64,000 nt of DNA from Heliocybe sulcata (Eukaryota > Basidiomycota > Agaricomycetes > Gloeophyllales > Gloeophyllaceae), in contig ML213503.1 of the NCBI GenBank assembly GCA_004369045.1, positions 2,342,341 through 2,406,340 on the forward strand, written 5' to 3'. Under the pieces are notes generated by a model that saw only the letters and a program-made list of their open reading frames with translations, searched no databases and was not told the DNA's origin. Shown here piece by piece: positions 36,882-48,525 of the stretch. Each line of letters opens with the position of its first letter. Within the stretch, counting starts at the first letter, position 1. The position numbers and the translations under genes are program-made.

Positions 36882-39733
36882 TCATGAAGCGAGCTTCAGA
36901 GATCTAGTCAGGCCTGCTTCACGAGTAGATATAGTCTTGTAGATCCCCGTACCAAAGTCAGGGTCAGCCGAGTCGAGCAAGTCTAGGAGTACCCGAGCCA
37001 TCGTCGGAGCTATCAAGAGAGCCAGAGGTTCTCCGTCGCCAAGATAGTGACGAGACATGATAAAAATCAGAATGTCTCTAGCAAAGTCCCAGATTTCGAT
37101 CGAGCGCAAACAGCCAACCGGACCGCGCCTCATGCGCGACAAAAGAAATTGAGCTGCCGCGGCTGAATTGAAAATCAATAAACAAAGAGAGCCTGTAAAG
37201 TGAGCAGGCATCATACGGACAAGCTAGCACAAGACTCAAGTCCCCTATTGTTAGGACCAAGGCTCCTAGGCGCTCGTCCTCCCAAGGCTTAGTGTTGTCC
37301 ATGATCTCTGAATCCAGATCTTGCAATACGGCAAGGACGGCGAGAAGAGTCGGAACGTAGGCGATCTGGGAGGCGGTAGAGGCATCGCGACTCAGAACAT
37401 GTTCAGTCGAAGCACAGAGCAGATACGACGCAGTATGATGGTGCCGAGCCAGATCGGAACCCGACTGAATTAGGACCGCCAGGAAGTTGAGAGCCATGTT
37501 CACCCTCAGGTAGATACCAACCGCGCGATCATCGATCAAATCTTGGGTCTCAAGGAGCTGCCTGTCGAAGTAAAATAGCGTCAGCGTCTTGAGGCAGGGA
37601 CTGTTCTTACCGTTTCTGATGAGCGAGGACTGGTTGCTGGGTTAGGTTAAATGTCGATGTTGACGTGCTGACTTACAGGAGTCAAACCTAGCACCGAAGT
37701 CGAATTGTGCGACTGCCTGCACGCCTTTGAATGCCACAGCCAAAGCCTCAGGGCCGAGTACATTCAAGGCGTCGATCATGAATCGTCTCACTACAAGAGA
37801 ATTCAGAGAAACAGGCCAGCGTTACTGCCACTGTGAACATACCAGGGAGCATCTGTCGGGTATCCGCAATTAAGACGAACACACTAAGTAGGGATACACC
37901 AAGGTCGACCAGAGGTAGGGCGGTTCTTGCTTCATGCCCGCGAATGATCTCAAAAACAGCCCAGCACGACTTCGTCACGACATCGAGGACAATGTCGCTG
38001 ATAATCAAGGGCAAGGAAGATGAACACAGCCGTCCCGTCAGGTGTTGAAGTAAACGCTTACGGAGGATCACCGTCAGCGTGGTGCGGATTTGGGTTAAGG
38101 GGATGGAAGTACCAATAGAGCGCCAGTGGCAGCTGCAGGACACTGGAGCAACGAAGGCGCCAGTGAGATATACCACAGTTCAATAGTTTGGTCCAGATCG
38201 TCTTCTAATTGGGTTGTCGACTCGCTATGATGCAACCAGACAGATGTCTGAAGGCGATGAGAGTGACATAATTAGTCCAGTCGCTGACTTACCAGGTAGG
38301 TGACGATCTCCGCTCCCATAAACCGCGGGTCATCCCACACGAGCCAGCAAAAGCTCATGACATCGCCCCACCGAACCAGGATTGTTCGAGCAGCATCCAG
38401 GGTATCATGTGGATCCATGATGTCGGCTTGCAGCCCATCTTCACGTGCAATAAGCAATTCAATGATACGAAGTATATTCCGCAGGGTGTGGGGCAAGAAT
38501 GGGCTTCCGACGGTAGTGTCCTGGCAGAGCAATTTTTGGAGGTGCATAGTCTTTGAGAAGTATGATGAGTGATTCTATCGAAGTCGAAGTGCATATATGC
38601 GACGACTTACAGCAAAAATCGAGATGGCCATGGCTGCGGTCACTTTGTGGTGACCTGGAAAGCTGCTCGCTGAAAGTGGATCGTTAGAGCCATCTATTTC
38701 GGACCCTAAGCGATTAATGTATGTTCCCAGGGCATGCAATATGCTGGAAGAAATTGATCTATAACAGTGGTTTCGTTTACGGAAGTCTGGCTTCTAGGAA
38801 ACAAGAAGAGCGACTTACGCTTCCATCGACGGCTGCAGTTTCAACGTGCATTCAAGCCTGGGCGCAATAACCTTGACACCGAAGGTAAGTCGTATCGCCA
38901 GTCGTATGGAAGCTGAAGAAGCATGGTCTGACGCCATGAGCTGCAGCACGTCCAACCACTTCTCTGTAGATTGGGTAGGTATCTCAGGTGTACATGGTCA
39001 TTTGTAAGAATGAGGTACCTGGTAGCTGGGCAGCAGCGCGAAGGGAGTCATCTTCGTACTGTTTCTTCAACGAAGCTGAAATGGCGGAATTATCGTCTAG
39101 CACAGGGGCTTCCGCCGCGAGTACGCATACGACTTCTCCAAGCCTAGCCAGTATCACGTCCACCCAGCATATAATCACCGATGGAGCCGTGTCCCGCGGA
39201 CACTCTTGACTGGCAATTCTGTAGAATAATTGTCTGTAGTCGAATAAGGACATCAGGAAATCCTCTTGTACTGAGTTGCCCGCAGTTGAGTTATGAGCAG
39301 GCCTTCACGAGTATAATCGACGGAAGATACCTAGGTAAAGCAAATCCGCCGTGTCCAGGACGCGCTCGTGCTCTTGGAAGGGATGATGGTCCAAGATGTC
39401 CTGGAGGAAACCTAGGATAGTGCTGGAGCATCTAGATATTTCGTGGAGAGTATCGTCCTGCAGATGTTTTGAATGGATGAGCCAAGGATCTTCCATGAGT
39501 GCATACTTCGCACATACATCAGTGGTTTCGTCTATACTCAGTGAACTCAGTGCGAGCAGCTGCTCCGCTGCTCCCCGAACGGTGCCAGATCCAGGATGCA
39601 CGGAATGCGAGGACGCGCTTTGATCGCCATGGATGAATTGAGTGGACATCCTCGCGAACTCCAGTGCGTCCACTGAGCAGGGATTTGGGATGTCCGACTC
39701 AGATTCTGTATCGCTGGAGGACGTAGATGACAT
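36882..39733 (-). CDS. Unknown alpha-helical protein, HEAT/ARM-like appearance
   Basis: Eleven exons close in frame: 39733-39331, 39270-39019, 38963-38819, 38743-38611, 38550-38293, 38247-38113, 38056-37843, 37790-37677, 37629-37611, 37561-37236, 37192-36882 (about 769 residues). The sequence starts MSSTSSSDTESESDIPNPCS and is otherwise made of amphipathic helices rich in Leu, Asp and Arg (for example TVGSPFLPHTLRNILRIIEL, VRRFMIDALNVLGPEALAVA). This is compatible with an alpha-solenoid but no family is recognised. The consistent splicing with conserved phases argues for a real gene. The last donor (37235, GTCTTG) is weak, and a 28-nt alternative intron exists. Confidence 0.65.
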
Positions 39734-39905
39734 GCTGAAGGTAACAGATGACTTTAAGAGGTAGAGTCAAGACACATCGATCATGACGCGTCGCAGACGC
39801 GTATACGCGTGCCACAAGAAAATTCACACGCCAAAGCCTCTGGTATGATATGGAAGAATCCCAATTACACGAGCATACATGACGATATAGGCCTCATGAG
39901 ACAGT

Positions 39906-40872
39906 TCACGAATTACTTGTATTCTTCAGGAAGTCCGCTACCGTAGTCTTACACTCCAGAGGCTCCTGCCTCTTCGAGAAGACAGCCTCGTACGCGACAC
40001 CCGACTCTTCTGTCTGTATGAATGCGACATATGAGCTTGCAATGACACACTGAAATATAGGGGCGACCGACCTCTCCATCACAGTATTCCAAGTCTTCCC
40101 AAGCTTCCTCCTCCTCAGCCCGCATCGTCATCAGCATGTCCCTCCTCACCGCGGACAAGCCACCTTGAATGGCCTGGCCACCCTCCCGATCCAAACGGCG
40201 CGCCGCCACCTGGACTTCACGAGCCTCCCCAGTCGGCTGCTTCTTTTCTTTCTTCACAGCAGGAGGAGGAGCTTCATCATCTGGGTCAGGCGGCGGACCG
40301 TCATCAGAGTCAGAGTCATCGCCTGCACCGGTCCGTCGTTTGCTTTTCCGGGACAGAACGTCCATGTAAGTCAAGGTAGGGCGCAACTGGTACGTCTCAC
40401 TGACGGGGTGTAGGTGCAACCGACCTGCATTCTCCCGTCAAAACCTGCTACAAGAAGGGTAGAACGATCACTCACCATCACGAACAACACCGAGCATATA
40501 TGCACCCTGCTGAGGTACTTGTTCGCTCTGCATGCGAATCTCACTCAACCTCGGTTCTTCACCTTCTCTCGACTTCGTTTTCTGAGACTCCTGATTCTTC
40601 TCTTTATCATCCTCCACTCTAGCAATCCCCAGATCTCTAGCTCTCTCGCTGTTCCACACCTCCGGTCGTGTGTCCACCGGGACATGGACCTCCAACCGCC
40701 GAACCTTCGGCTTAACGCGGAATACTATGCGTTTACCTGCTGCTTGCGCTGAAGGCGGTGTCTGCAGTGGTCGTGTCAGAAGTGGAAACTGATGTATGTG
40801 GACATTGGGAGCGAGTGCATTCGACAAATGGATGGGCAGGACAGTCAGGAGGCGATCGTCTTCCGCGTTCAT
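39906..40872 (-). CDS. RNA polymerase III subunit RPC5 (Rpc37-like)
   Basis: Exons 40872-40476, 40424-40072 and 40013-39906 give 285 residues. RPC5 forms a TFIIF-like heterodimer with RPC4 that helps Pol III initiate and terminate on tRNA and 5S genes. The N-terminal block DDRLLTVLPIHLSNALAPNV, followed by HIHQFPLLTRPL, is typical of the Sin/RPC5 family. RIVFRVKPKVRRLEVHVPVD and the middle segment HLHPVSETYQLRPTLTYMD also fit. The centre has an acidic Pro-rich patch. The start at 40872 gives MNAEDDRLL; the protein could begin slightly upstream if another exon exists. Confidence 0.85.
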
Positions 40873-41057
40873 CGTGAGCTTGAAGATGTGATCGTGGGAA
40901 ATGATACAAGGTGGACTTTCTTACCTGGAGAGGCCGCACATGGATTAAGAGTTTCTCGCCAGATCGAATGTACAGCATTATAATCGCTACAAATACCATT
41001 GCTAATTAGTACCACGATGAAGGAAGCCCGTGTGCGTATATCTACAACAAGAAAAAA

Positions 41058-43054
41058 TCACGAGGTGATTTCGCTCTGCCCGGTAGGAGAAGTCCTCACG
41101 CTGAGAATGCTTGGCTCTCTCTCGATGGACAAAGCATGGAAGGAGGACAGGCTCGTAGGCGTCGACGCTCCTGTCTTAGTCTCGATAGTGGCAAGGGACG
41201 ACATTGACGCCGACCTCGGTCGCAGCCACGAAAGCGAAGGACGCACAGCACCTCGAGGTGATTGATTGTTATTGGAAGCTTCCGTCTCAACAGGTAACTT
41301 CTCCAGAGAGCTCAGATCTTCCTCCCGAGGGGCGCGGCTTGGCCGGCGATGCGGGCCATGGTCGTCTGACCAGTATCTCCAAGACTCTGGATGCTGCTGC
41401 CTGGACGAGATCAGTGCCTCTTCGGCCCGGTACATTGGATCCCAGGAGGCTGGTTGCTGCAGCAATGCTTCTCGCTCGTGCCGTCGGACAACTCTGCTGA
41501 AGCTATGGACCACGAGAAGCGACATAGCAAGCCCTAGGGAGAAAAATAAGGGATTGCTGAACAAACGGGATCCGGTCGCTTACAGTTCAAACCAATCCAG
41601 CCGCCTGGAGACAATAATAGCCCTAGGTTGACCCCGACAGAGCTCAGTACGGCAGCAACTACGCATGTGACAGCGATGAAAGCTGTGTAGCATAACTAGA
41701 CCGAAGCAATTTAGCATGTGATACCTGCATAAATGACATAGACATACTTCGTCTCGCATGACTTCCTTGAATAACTCCATGCGAGGGATGAATTTTCCAA
41801 GACGGCGACTTGACAGAAAAGGTGATGGGACAGGTCCTACGAGATGAGGTTGAGCGCGGGCTTCCTCGCGTCCTGGTCGATGTCCAAGTGGTATCCCAGG
41901 ATGCCGCAGTGGATAAGGTCCTGGAAGAGATGGCTTCCGCTGATAGGCATAAGCAGGAACTTCCTCCCGCACGAGAAACCAGCGAAATTTTGACCACAGC
42001 GTTCTCAAGCTATTGCCTTCAACCCCGCTCTCCTCGCAATCGAGGGTGTTGGGTTCGCTGAATTTGTGGACTTCTGGCACATAGTCCCACCAGCCGCGCC
42101 GAGTTCTCGAGGACACTGCGGCGTTCGTATCACTCGCGCTGCCGGTAGGCTCTCCATCTCTTGAGGTCACATGGATGGATAATCGTCCAGGAATCGAAGA
42201 GGCGCGGGAGGATGACCAGATGGCACGGATGACTAGATCGACGAACTCAGCGAAGGCAAAACCATGCACAGGAGAGGACTTACAACAAAAGCAAATGAAC
42301 ATGCCCTCGGCACAGAATATAAAGAATACGACCTGCATGTAATGGCTGTGCCCAGCCAGGCCACAGTGCCCTAAACTGAACTGAGCTGAGTATAATGCGA
42401 CAGTCTTTCATGACACCTACCCAATACCAGTTTCTCTCCCTGGAGGCTCACCAGGTCAAGTGCGGCAAAGGACACAATCCCGAGCTGGAAAGCTGAGATG
42501 ACTGCCAGCACAACCTTGGAGTCGCTAAGACATCGATACGCTTTCACACCCAATATTCCCGTCATCTGCGTACCCATATGATGAGAAGGAAAGCACGGGA
42601 GTCGCAGATACGTACCAGCAAAGACTGGGACAGGCACACAGCGGTGGTGGTTAGACGATTAACACTGTATATGGTTTAGAACTTGCTGCCCTACTGCAGA
42701 CTTAGAAACTCACACATTACAGTCCAAAGCATGAAAGTACGAGACTATCATGGGGAGGAGACCAACGGGTCCGAGGATCTGGCTGAGCAGCAATGCGTGG
42801 AATAGATACTTGTGCTTCACTCTTCCTCTCCGGACGTAGCCTATGGAGGCTACAATATTCCGGGTGAAGAATGCAAGGAACGCTCCCATGGCGAACAGAA
42901 GCCCATTAGCTCTTGCCATATCGTCCAGAAACCCATTTGTCACAAGCGAGCCATCTGGCAAAGCACTGTATGTTGTGCTATACGAGCTGATCGATGTAGC
43001 TAGATAGAGGTCGGCGGGCGAGATTGTGGAAGTCGCAGATAGACCAGCAACCAT
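41058..43054 (-). CDS. Multi-pass membrane protein, Agaricomycete family, function unknown
   Basis: Seven exons splice cleanly: 43054-42714, 42664-42616, 42565-42421, 42370-42284, 42232-41748, 41695-41584, 41533-41058 (564 residues). About seven hydrophobic segments are visible (GLLFAMGAFLAFFTRNIVAS, FHALLLSQILGPVGLLPMIV, VVLAVISAFQLGIVSFAALD, VVFFIFCAEGMFICF, then AFIAVTCVVAAVLSSVGVNL, AMSLLVVHSF). A cytoplasmic-looking loop with RRGWWDYVPEV lies between the fourth and fifth. The C-terminal tail holds RVVRRHEREALLQQP. Similar proteins are abundant and unannotated in mushrooms. A receptor-like role is only an inference from topology. Confidence 0.8.
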
Positions 43055-43536
43055 AGCTGCCACAGACACACCGACTGAGGCGTTGCAGGAACCTCGACGA
43101 CGATGGCTACGACGGCAGACCCCAGGGTAGGAGCAAAAGGAGTGGCGGTCTAGCAACGGGAGAGACTGCCGAGAGGCATCGGACCATGGAGGGGTATCGA
43201 GGAGAGGGAGACGGGGAGCAACAGAGAGGGACGTCGGCGCAGATGGCAGAGCCGGGTTACGCTAAGAAACAGGCCAGATCACACGTCAAACAGACGGGGA
43301 CAGTGGCTAGTCGGGTCATAACACCTTATATGGCTTGTATGAGGTCCCCAACCACGCGAACTTTCAGAATCTGCGCATCAATCTTTCGACTGACAGCATC
43401 CACGCAGCCTTCATGCAGCCCGGCTTATCCTCTTTACCCGACCATGCTGTCCATTCTCCCACGCTCTCTGATCGCCTTGAATTTCTCTTGCACTGCGGTT
43501 ATTCGCGTACGCGCTGAATAAATCCTTCATTTTATC
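43055..43536. promoter_or_regulatory. Divergent intergenic region (membrane protein / Fap7)
   Basis: 482 bp between the starts of two diverging genes; both promoters must lie here. The minus-strand frame stays open upstream to 43156, so the membrane protein could start earlier. No specific motif was recognised. Confidence 0.4.
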
Positions 43537-44213
43537 ATGTCGTCTAAGAGAACTAGTCCCACTATTGTTATTACCGGAACTCCTGGCGTAGGCAAATCCA
43601 CTCATGCACAGCTCCTGGCGCAGGAGGCACCGGTGCCGCTCAAGCACATCAACGTCGGAGATCTGGTCAAGGAGAAAAACCTGTACGAGCGCTACGACGA
43701 GGATTGGCAGAGTTACGAGGTCGACGAGGACAAGGTTCGTCGATTTGCTGCAGCACGAGCGCGTCCGTGGAGGACATACCATTACTCAAGAGCCCTGGTC
43801 TTCACAGCTTCTCGATGAACTAGAGCCCATCGCATCTGCAGGCGGCGTGATTCTTGATTGGCACACATGCGAACTGTTTCCAGAACGATGGGTTGATCTG
43901 GTTGTCGTCCTGCGTTGTGATCATAGTAAGCTCTGGGAGCGGTTGGAAACAAGGTATGCTAGCACTGCCTGTGATCGTTTGTCGACTCACGCTCGTCAAC
44001 AATAGAAACTACCCGCTGAAGAAGATCCAAGAGAACAACGAAGCCGAGATCATGGAGGTCGTCCTTGAGGAAGCTCGTTCATCATATGTTCCAGAGGTCG
44101 TTGTAGAGCTTCGAAGCGAGGGCACGGAGGATCTAGAGTCGAACGTGTCTCGCGTTGTCGAATGGATAAAAGCATGGCAGGCGGACCACACATCGGATTC
44201 GGAAGAGAGTTGA
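43537..44213 (+). CDS. FAP7: Adenylate kinase 6 / Fap7 ribosome-assembly ATPase
   Basis: Exons 43537-43734, 43808-43953 and 44006-44213 give 183 residues. Fap7 (AK6/hCINAP) is a small nuclear NTPase that acts on the Rps14 region during final 40S maturation and has weak adenylate kinase activity. The P-loop GTPGVGKSTHAQLLAQEA sits at residues 14-31. INVGDLVKEKNLYERYDEDW and VILDWHTCELFPERWVDLVV are family hallmarks, and RLETRNYPLKKIQENNEAEI is the lid and C-terminal core. An acidic tail (TSDSEES) closes it. Length matches yeast and human homologues. Confidence 0.95.
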
Positions 44214-44296
44214 CGTGATGCACAACGTACAGTAAGCAAGATCACAACTAGCATCACAACGGGAAAGCTGACTGCAGTAGGTAGAAAAGTAGAGGT

Positions 44297-45074
44297 TCAC
44301 GCGGGCATGAATACCCACATCCTCCTACGGTCAACCAAGTCATGGCCGCCGATAACCTCCTGCTCCGCTCTGATACGCTTGGGAGTCTTCTTCTTTCCCT
44401 CGAGGATGCGGACTTTCTCAAAGTATTTGTACCTTATGGTCATGTAAATCAATGCCTCGTCATACAGGAGGAAACGCTGCGAGCTTACGCGCAAACATAG
44501 GTCCCGTTTTCAGCTCCACCACTGGGACCGGTCGCTTTCACTAAAGAAGGATCAGCAGGACAAAGGACACCACACAGTAGCCGGCGTACTGAATCTCCCA
44601 TACGAGTTGCTGTTGACATTGCCGATATCCCTCAACCATGGGGTTATCTGTCACACTACATGAGAACGAGGCCTTCGGGAAAGGGGGCATTTGATCTTTA
44701 CCTTAAAGCCAGGCGTCTTCTGGAGCGCCCTGATCTTGCGCCGGATATCATTACAGTCATCGCTGCGACGGAGACGGAGAACCTCAGTACAACGCGTCAA
44801 GACTGCGCAAGACGGATTCTTACTAGATAGACACGCCATCACCGGTGCCCTCGCCGTCGAGCACGACATCCTGCCATCTCTTGGGCTTAGGCGCGTCATC
44901 TTCGGCCTTCTTCCCCTTCGACTCGTCCTTAGGTTTCTGGACGCGCCTCTTCTTAGCGGGAGGCTGCACAGAGGGCCCAGCTCCGGCGGACGCGTCTTGA
45001 TTGGGGAGGAACGACTCCACCAAGACCTCGATCTCGGGGACATCCTGTGTATCCGACTTGCGCTTGGGTGCCAT
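44297..45074 (-). CDS. DUF7726-type small protein
   Basis: Five exons, 45074-44843, 44802-44702, 44647-44590, 44540-44489 and 44432-44297, give 192 residues. A basic Lys-rich N-terminus (AKKRRVQKPKDESKGKKAED looks like a nuclear-localisation region) leads into a compact C-terminal domain. That domain contains CNDIRRKIRALQKTPGFK, WLRDIGNVNSNSYGRFM, GPSGGAENGTY and YKYFEKVRILEGKKKTPKR. It resembles the fungal DUF7726 helical domain, which occurs alone in many Dikarya genes; its function is not known to me. It converges with Fap7, 83 bp between stop codons. Confidence 0.8.
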
Positions 45075-46023
45075 CGTGAGTGCGAGGGAGTGTGTAAGAG
45101 GGCTTGCTTGTACTAGGCGGTGGTGGATTGGGTGAAAGGGGGATGAAAATACGCGGAGGTCTTCTGGGCCATTATATAGAGATCTCTATCGGACTTGGAT
45201 TGGGGCTTAGCGAGCTGATCAGCGAACGACCATAAGCGAGACGCGTCGGTGGCGCCGTCGCGCGTGACGTCACGCGTCCTGCAGTCAAAACTCTTGAGTT
45301 GCAAGGATCATATTAATATCAGATTGCTTTGCTCGCGACATACCGAGCTCCGGCTAAGCCAATAGACTTCCTCGAGAACAACCGCGCAAGGCATAGAACC
45401 CGTTTACAATAGAATGGCGAATGACGAAGGCGGGATGAAGTCAGCCGGCGTTGATATTTCTGGCTCCGGAGAGGAGGACGAGCACGGAGTAGGTGCTTCG
45501 TCAGATACTAGGACGGCGGCTCTGCTCGAATGAGACCAAGGAATTGCGGAGGACAGGCTCCTTATGAGATCTGAGATGTTGAACCATTCAACCACTGATG
45601 CAGGTTTGTCGGAGAGAAACTCGGCGTGAAATGACAAGTCCACACGTACCGACTAGTTCGAGCACCTGCGAGCCCTATGACTTGGGTGAATTCGGCGAGA
45701 AAGAGCCAGCGTCGTGAAGTTGTTATGACGTCCATTTTATAAATTGGTAACGCCGCTGGGTTCGAATCGCGGTCAGGTGACATCTTTTGTTCGCGCTAAG
45801 CAGGATCTAAAGGACCAGAGTCTTTTTCCCCTAGTTTCGCCACGGTCTCTGAGCATACGTCGAGCTCTCGGAGGAGGAACGTGCCCTCGGACCCAGTTAA
45901 CATATTTGGTGCTTGAAATACACTGGCCATCCCCGACTAAGAGCGCGAGATTAACAGAAGCGGCCGTAGCGTTCAGGAATAATATAATGAGCGTGGATGA
46001 GATGAGTTAGGGATATTAGTTAC
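45075..46023. other. Intergenic interval
   Basis: About 950 bp upstream of the DUF7726-type gene. It contains a GC-rich part near 45235-45290 (repeated CGCGTCGG / ACGCGTC motifs) that may belong to the promoter. A minus-strand frame at 45404-45643 is open but has no recognisable homology. A fragment near 45755-45775 (GGTTCGAATC) resembles a tRNA T-arm without a matching fold. No gene is claimed. Confidence 0.45.
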
Positions 46024-46187
46024 CCAACCTCCCAGCGCCCCGTGGTGTAGTGGTTAGCAGCTCTAGGGTAACTCACACACACACACACACACACTATACA
46101 CATGCATATACGCATTATACACATTACCCTAGGGCCCCACCTCACAGCTTCACCACAAGGCCGGCGGTTCGATTCCGGCCTGGGCAG
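46024..46187 (+). mobile_element. tRNA-like SINE, left copy
   Basis: About 164 bp with a box A-like TGGTGTAGTGGTTAGCA (from 46043) and a box B GGTTCGATTCC (46166-46176), so an internal Pol III promoter is plausible. Between them lie an (AC)n run and the inverted pair CTAGGGTAA / TTACCCTAG, which would form a hairpin. Acceptor and anticodon arms do not pair well, so it is not a working tRNA. It is matched in reverse orientation at 49114-49268. Confidence 0.75.
46073..46095. repeat. (AC)n microsatellite
   Basis: About 11 AC units inside the left SINE copy. The right copy has only four or five GT units at the same place, so length varies between copies. Confidence 0.9.
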
Positions 46188-46421
46188 TATTTTTCGCCCA
46201 CACTCAGGCCCAACGACTACCTATGACTACTTACTAATAAGATTATAGTGCTCGCGTTCGGTCGTGACGTGTATGACGTCGAGCCGCTGTCGCACGGCTC
46301 TACTATATCATAGGTGCTCGTTCATTCGAGCTACTCACGTCTCTTCTTTATTTCCCTGCTTCAGCTGGCTGGAGCTCTAGTAGTACTCATCCTCTCTGCG
46401 AAACCTGATCAGACTACCATC

Positions 46422-48525
46422 ATGGCTGCGTCTCAACCGGTCGACAATGCGGGGGCCATAACACGGCTCTTGGCGCTCGGGGAAGACATGATTCATATCG
46501 CCAATCTCGTGAGTTGTCTTCATACGCACCGACCCCATCATCTCTGACTGTCAACCTCATGCGCAGATGGAACACCGCAGGGCTACGGGAGACAGCGAGC
46601 GGCTCCGGCAGGAGCTCCGCGCTGCACGAGCGGAAATCGCTCGTCTAGAAGCTGCCATTAAGGAGCGGTAACGCGTCCTAGCCGCCCCTGCTTTGGAGGC
46701 TGAAGAACGAAAGCCGGATGTTGCTGCGCTGGATGCGGTATGTTGGAACAGCAAACCGTACGGATTCCTATTTTATCGACACTCTTTCCATTTATGGTTA
46801 TGTTTATCTCTCGAGTCATATATTGCCGTTCCTTATCCTTCTGACAGCTCATATAGCTATTGATTGCCTTTAGACGTATATGGACTCATCCGCGTACCTT
46901 ACAACAACTCGTAGACCTTAAGTACCGTGTCTGCCGTAGTAAGACCCCACTTTTGCACCTTTCTTGTCGTCGTGCTAAGTGGGGTAAGTCTCGTACGCCT
47001 ATACCTGTTTGTTCATGGACTTACGATTACCTATAGTTACTCGTCTGTTTGTACTACAGGTAATCAAACACACTTTTGCACCTTTCTTGTCGTCGTGCTA
47101 AGTGGGTTACTCGTCTGTTTGTACTACAGACCTGCACGACTACGCAAAAGTCATATTATAAGCCTTTTACGGTACAGTCTTCTGATCCTTCCACAGATGT
47201 CGTAATCCATGACCTTTTGAATTCTAGTGGCAGCGGATAGTTGGCAGACTTGCTTCGAGGAAAAGGCAGTTGGTGAGTGCTGCAGTGACGACCACAAGTA
47301 TCTGGACTCACATATGTACGAATACGGTAGCTGGACGACATCCGCGGCCTGGAGGAGGATCTCGCGCAGGAACAACGCAACAATTCCAGAGCTCGGCTCA
47401 TCGAAGCATTGCGATCGGTAGTTTGTGTACATCTTTGGCATTACGGTTTGCTCACATTGCTATCTAGCTCGCACCGCTTGCCTGCGCGCACTGTAAGGAG
47501 GCAAGTGCATCTGGATGTCCTCTTGTCTGTGGTGTTTGCCTATTAACACTTCGGCATCGCAGAACGTGTTGGACGCTGACCCGCGTGGCTTTCCCGAAGC
47601 TTTTCTGGAGCAGCAGCCTTTGCGCGTTGTATACCCAATGAAGACGGCAACGGAGCATGTTTCAGATGCACCCAATCTGTGTGAAGCTAAGGTTGCACAC
47701 TGTTAAAGTCTTGTTCTTGCTCGTATCTGACGTTTGGCCCAGGAGTACTCATGTGTTCTCATGTGTCTGATACCTGTCGCTGATATCTATCCAGAGCCTC
47801 GCAACCGTACTTCGCCTTGAAGAGCCCTGGGGTAAAATGGGCCAACGAGCGTCGAACGCACGGCTATGCCTTTGCCCCCTCTCACTACGGTGCCGTTGAT
47901 GGCTCGCATATCAAGTGGGAACGGACTGGTTTCTCGGCATATCAACGGAACAGATGCTACGATCTCTTCTGTCGGGAGCAAGATAAATGGTTCTATTCCG
48001 GCGTGTACGAGGTGGTTGGGCTCCGAAGCATGCCTATGGATCAGTTCAGAGCCCAGAACCCTGATGTAGGTCATAGAAGGGCTGACCTTTCTCGTATCTT
48101 GGCTGACCAGTTATTAGATGGTCGACGGCATCATCTGCAACACAGCTGCTTTTGAAGGTCGTCTATCAGAGTTGGTGACAGGCTTTTATGAACAGGGATT
48201 GCTCGAGGTGGAGTGCATCGCTATCCGACGGGTTAAGTTCAAGCGGTCCGTCTACGAGTCCATGGTGGAACGTCGGAAGGGCCTTGAGGCGAGGGCAAGG
48301 GGGGCTCGGATTGCCTCGGATGTCCGGCGCCAGGGCGAGGGAACCAAGCGCGGACTCGAACAACCGGATGAAGGCGAGCCCACGGAGAACAACGCGCCGA
48401 CGAAGAAAGCGAAGACTGGATCACTACCAGCTCTCGTCGATGACAACGGCGGTCAGGCGTTCCGCGGCACCAGGACGAGAAGAGGCAGTCTTGTCATTTA
48501 TGAAGGTTCTCGCTCTCGGCGGTAG
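46422..48525 (+). CDS. Coiled-coil protein with DUF6697-like C-terminus
   Basis: Multi-exon gene. The first part reads MAASQPVDNAGAITRLLALG, then a charged coiled coil (ERLRQELRAARAEIARLEAA). After repeat-bearing introns a second coiled-coil exon holds LEEDLAQEQRNNSRARLIEA. Later exons hold VLDADPRGFPEAFLEQQPLR, then GAVDGSHIKWERTGFSAYQ, LFCREQDKWFYSGVYEVVGL, and VTGFYEQGLLEVECIAIRRV, and end in a Lys/Arg-rich nuclear-signal-like tail. The Trp/Tyr-rich part resembles DUF6697, common and fast evolving in Agaricales. An in-frame TAA follows the first coiled coil (46671): either a short intron (46669-about 46698) removes it or the gene is decaying. Inverted SINE copies flank it. Exon borders before 47460 are uncertain. 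Confidence 0.6.
46948..47129. repeat. Interleaved direct repeats in a DUF6697-like gene intron
   Basis: A 36-bp block starting CACTTTTGCACCTTTCTTGT occurs at 46948-46983 and 47071-47106 (123 bp apart). A 23-bp block starting TTACTCGTCTGTTTGTAC occurs at 47037-47059 and 47107-47129 (70 bp apart). Both pairs are essentially identical, pointing to recent local duplication. Confidence 0.85.

Noticed and set aside
45404-45643. Minus-strand frame with protein-like composition
   Set aside because: No homology, no start or splice context that extends it, and it stands alone.
45743-45780. Possible tRNA 3' half (GGTTCGAATC)
   Set aside because: The T-arm stem does not pair and no D-arm or anticodon arm is found upstream, so it is at most a tRNA-derived scrap.
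46035-46190. Intron-containing tRNA gene
   Set aside because: Boxes A and B are present but acceptor and anticodon stems do not pair, and a second inverted copy exists 3 kb away; a SINE fits better.
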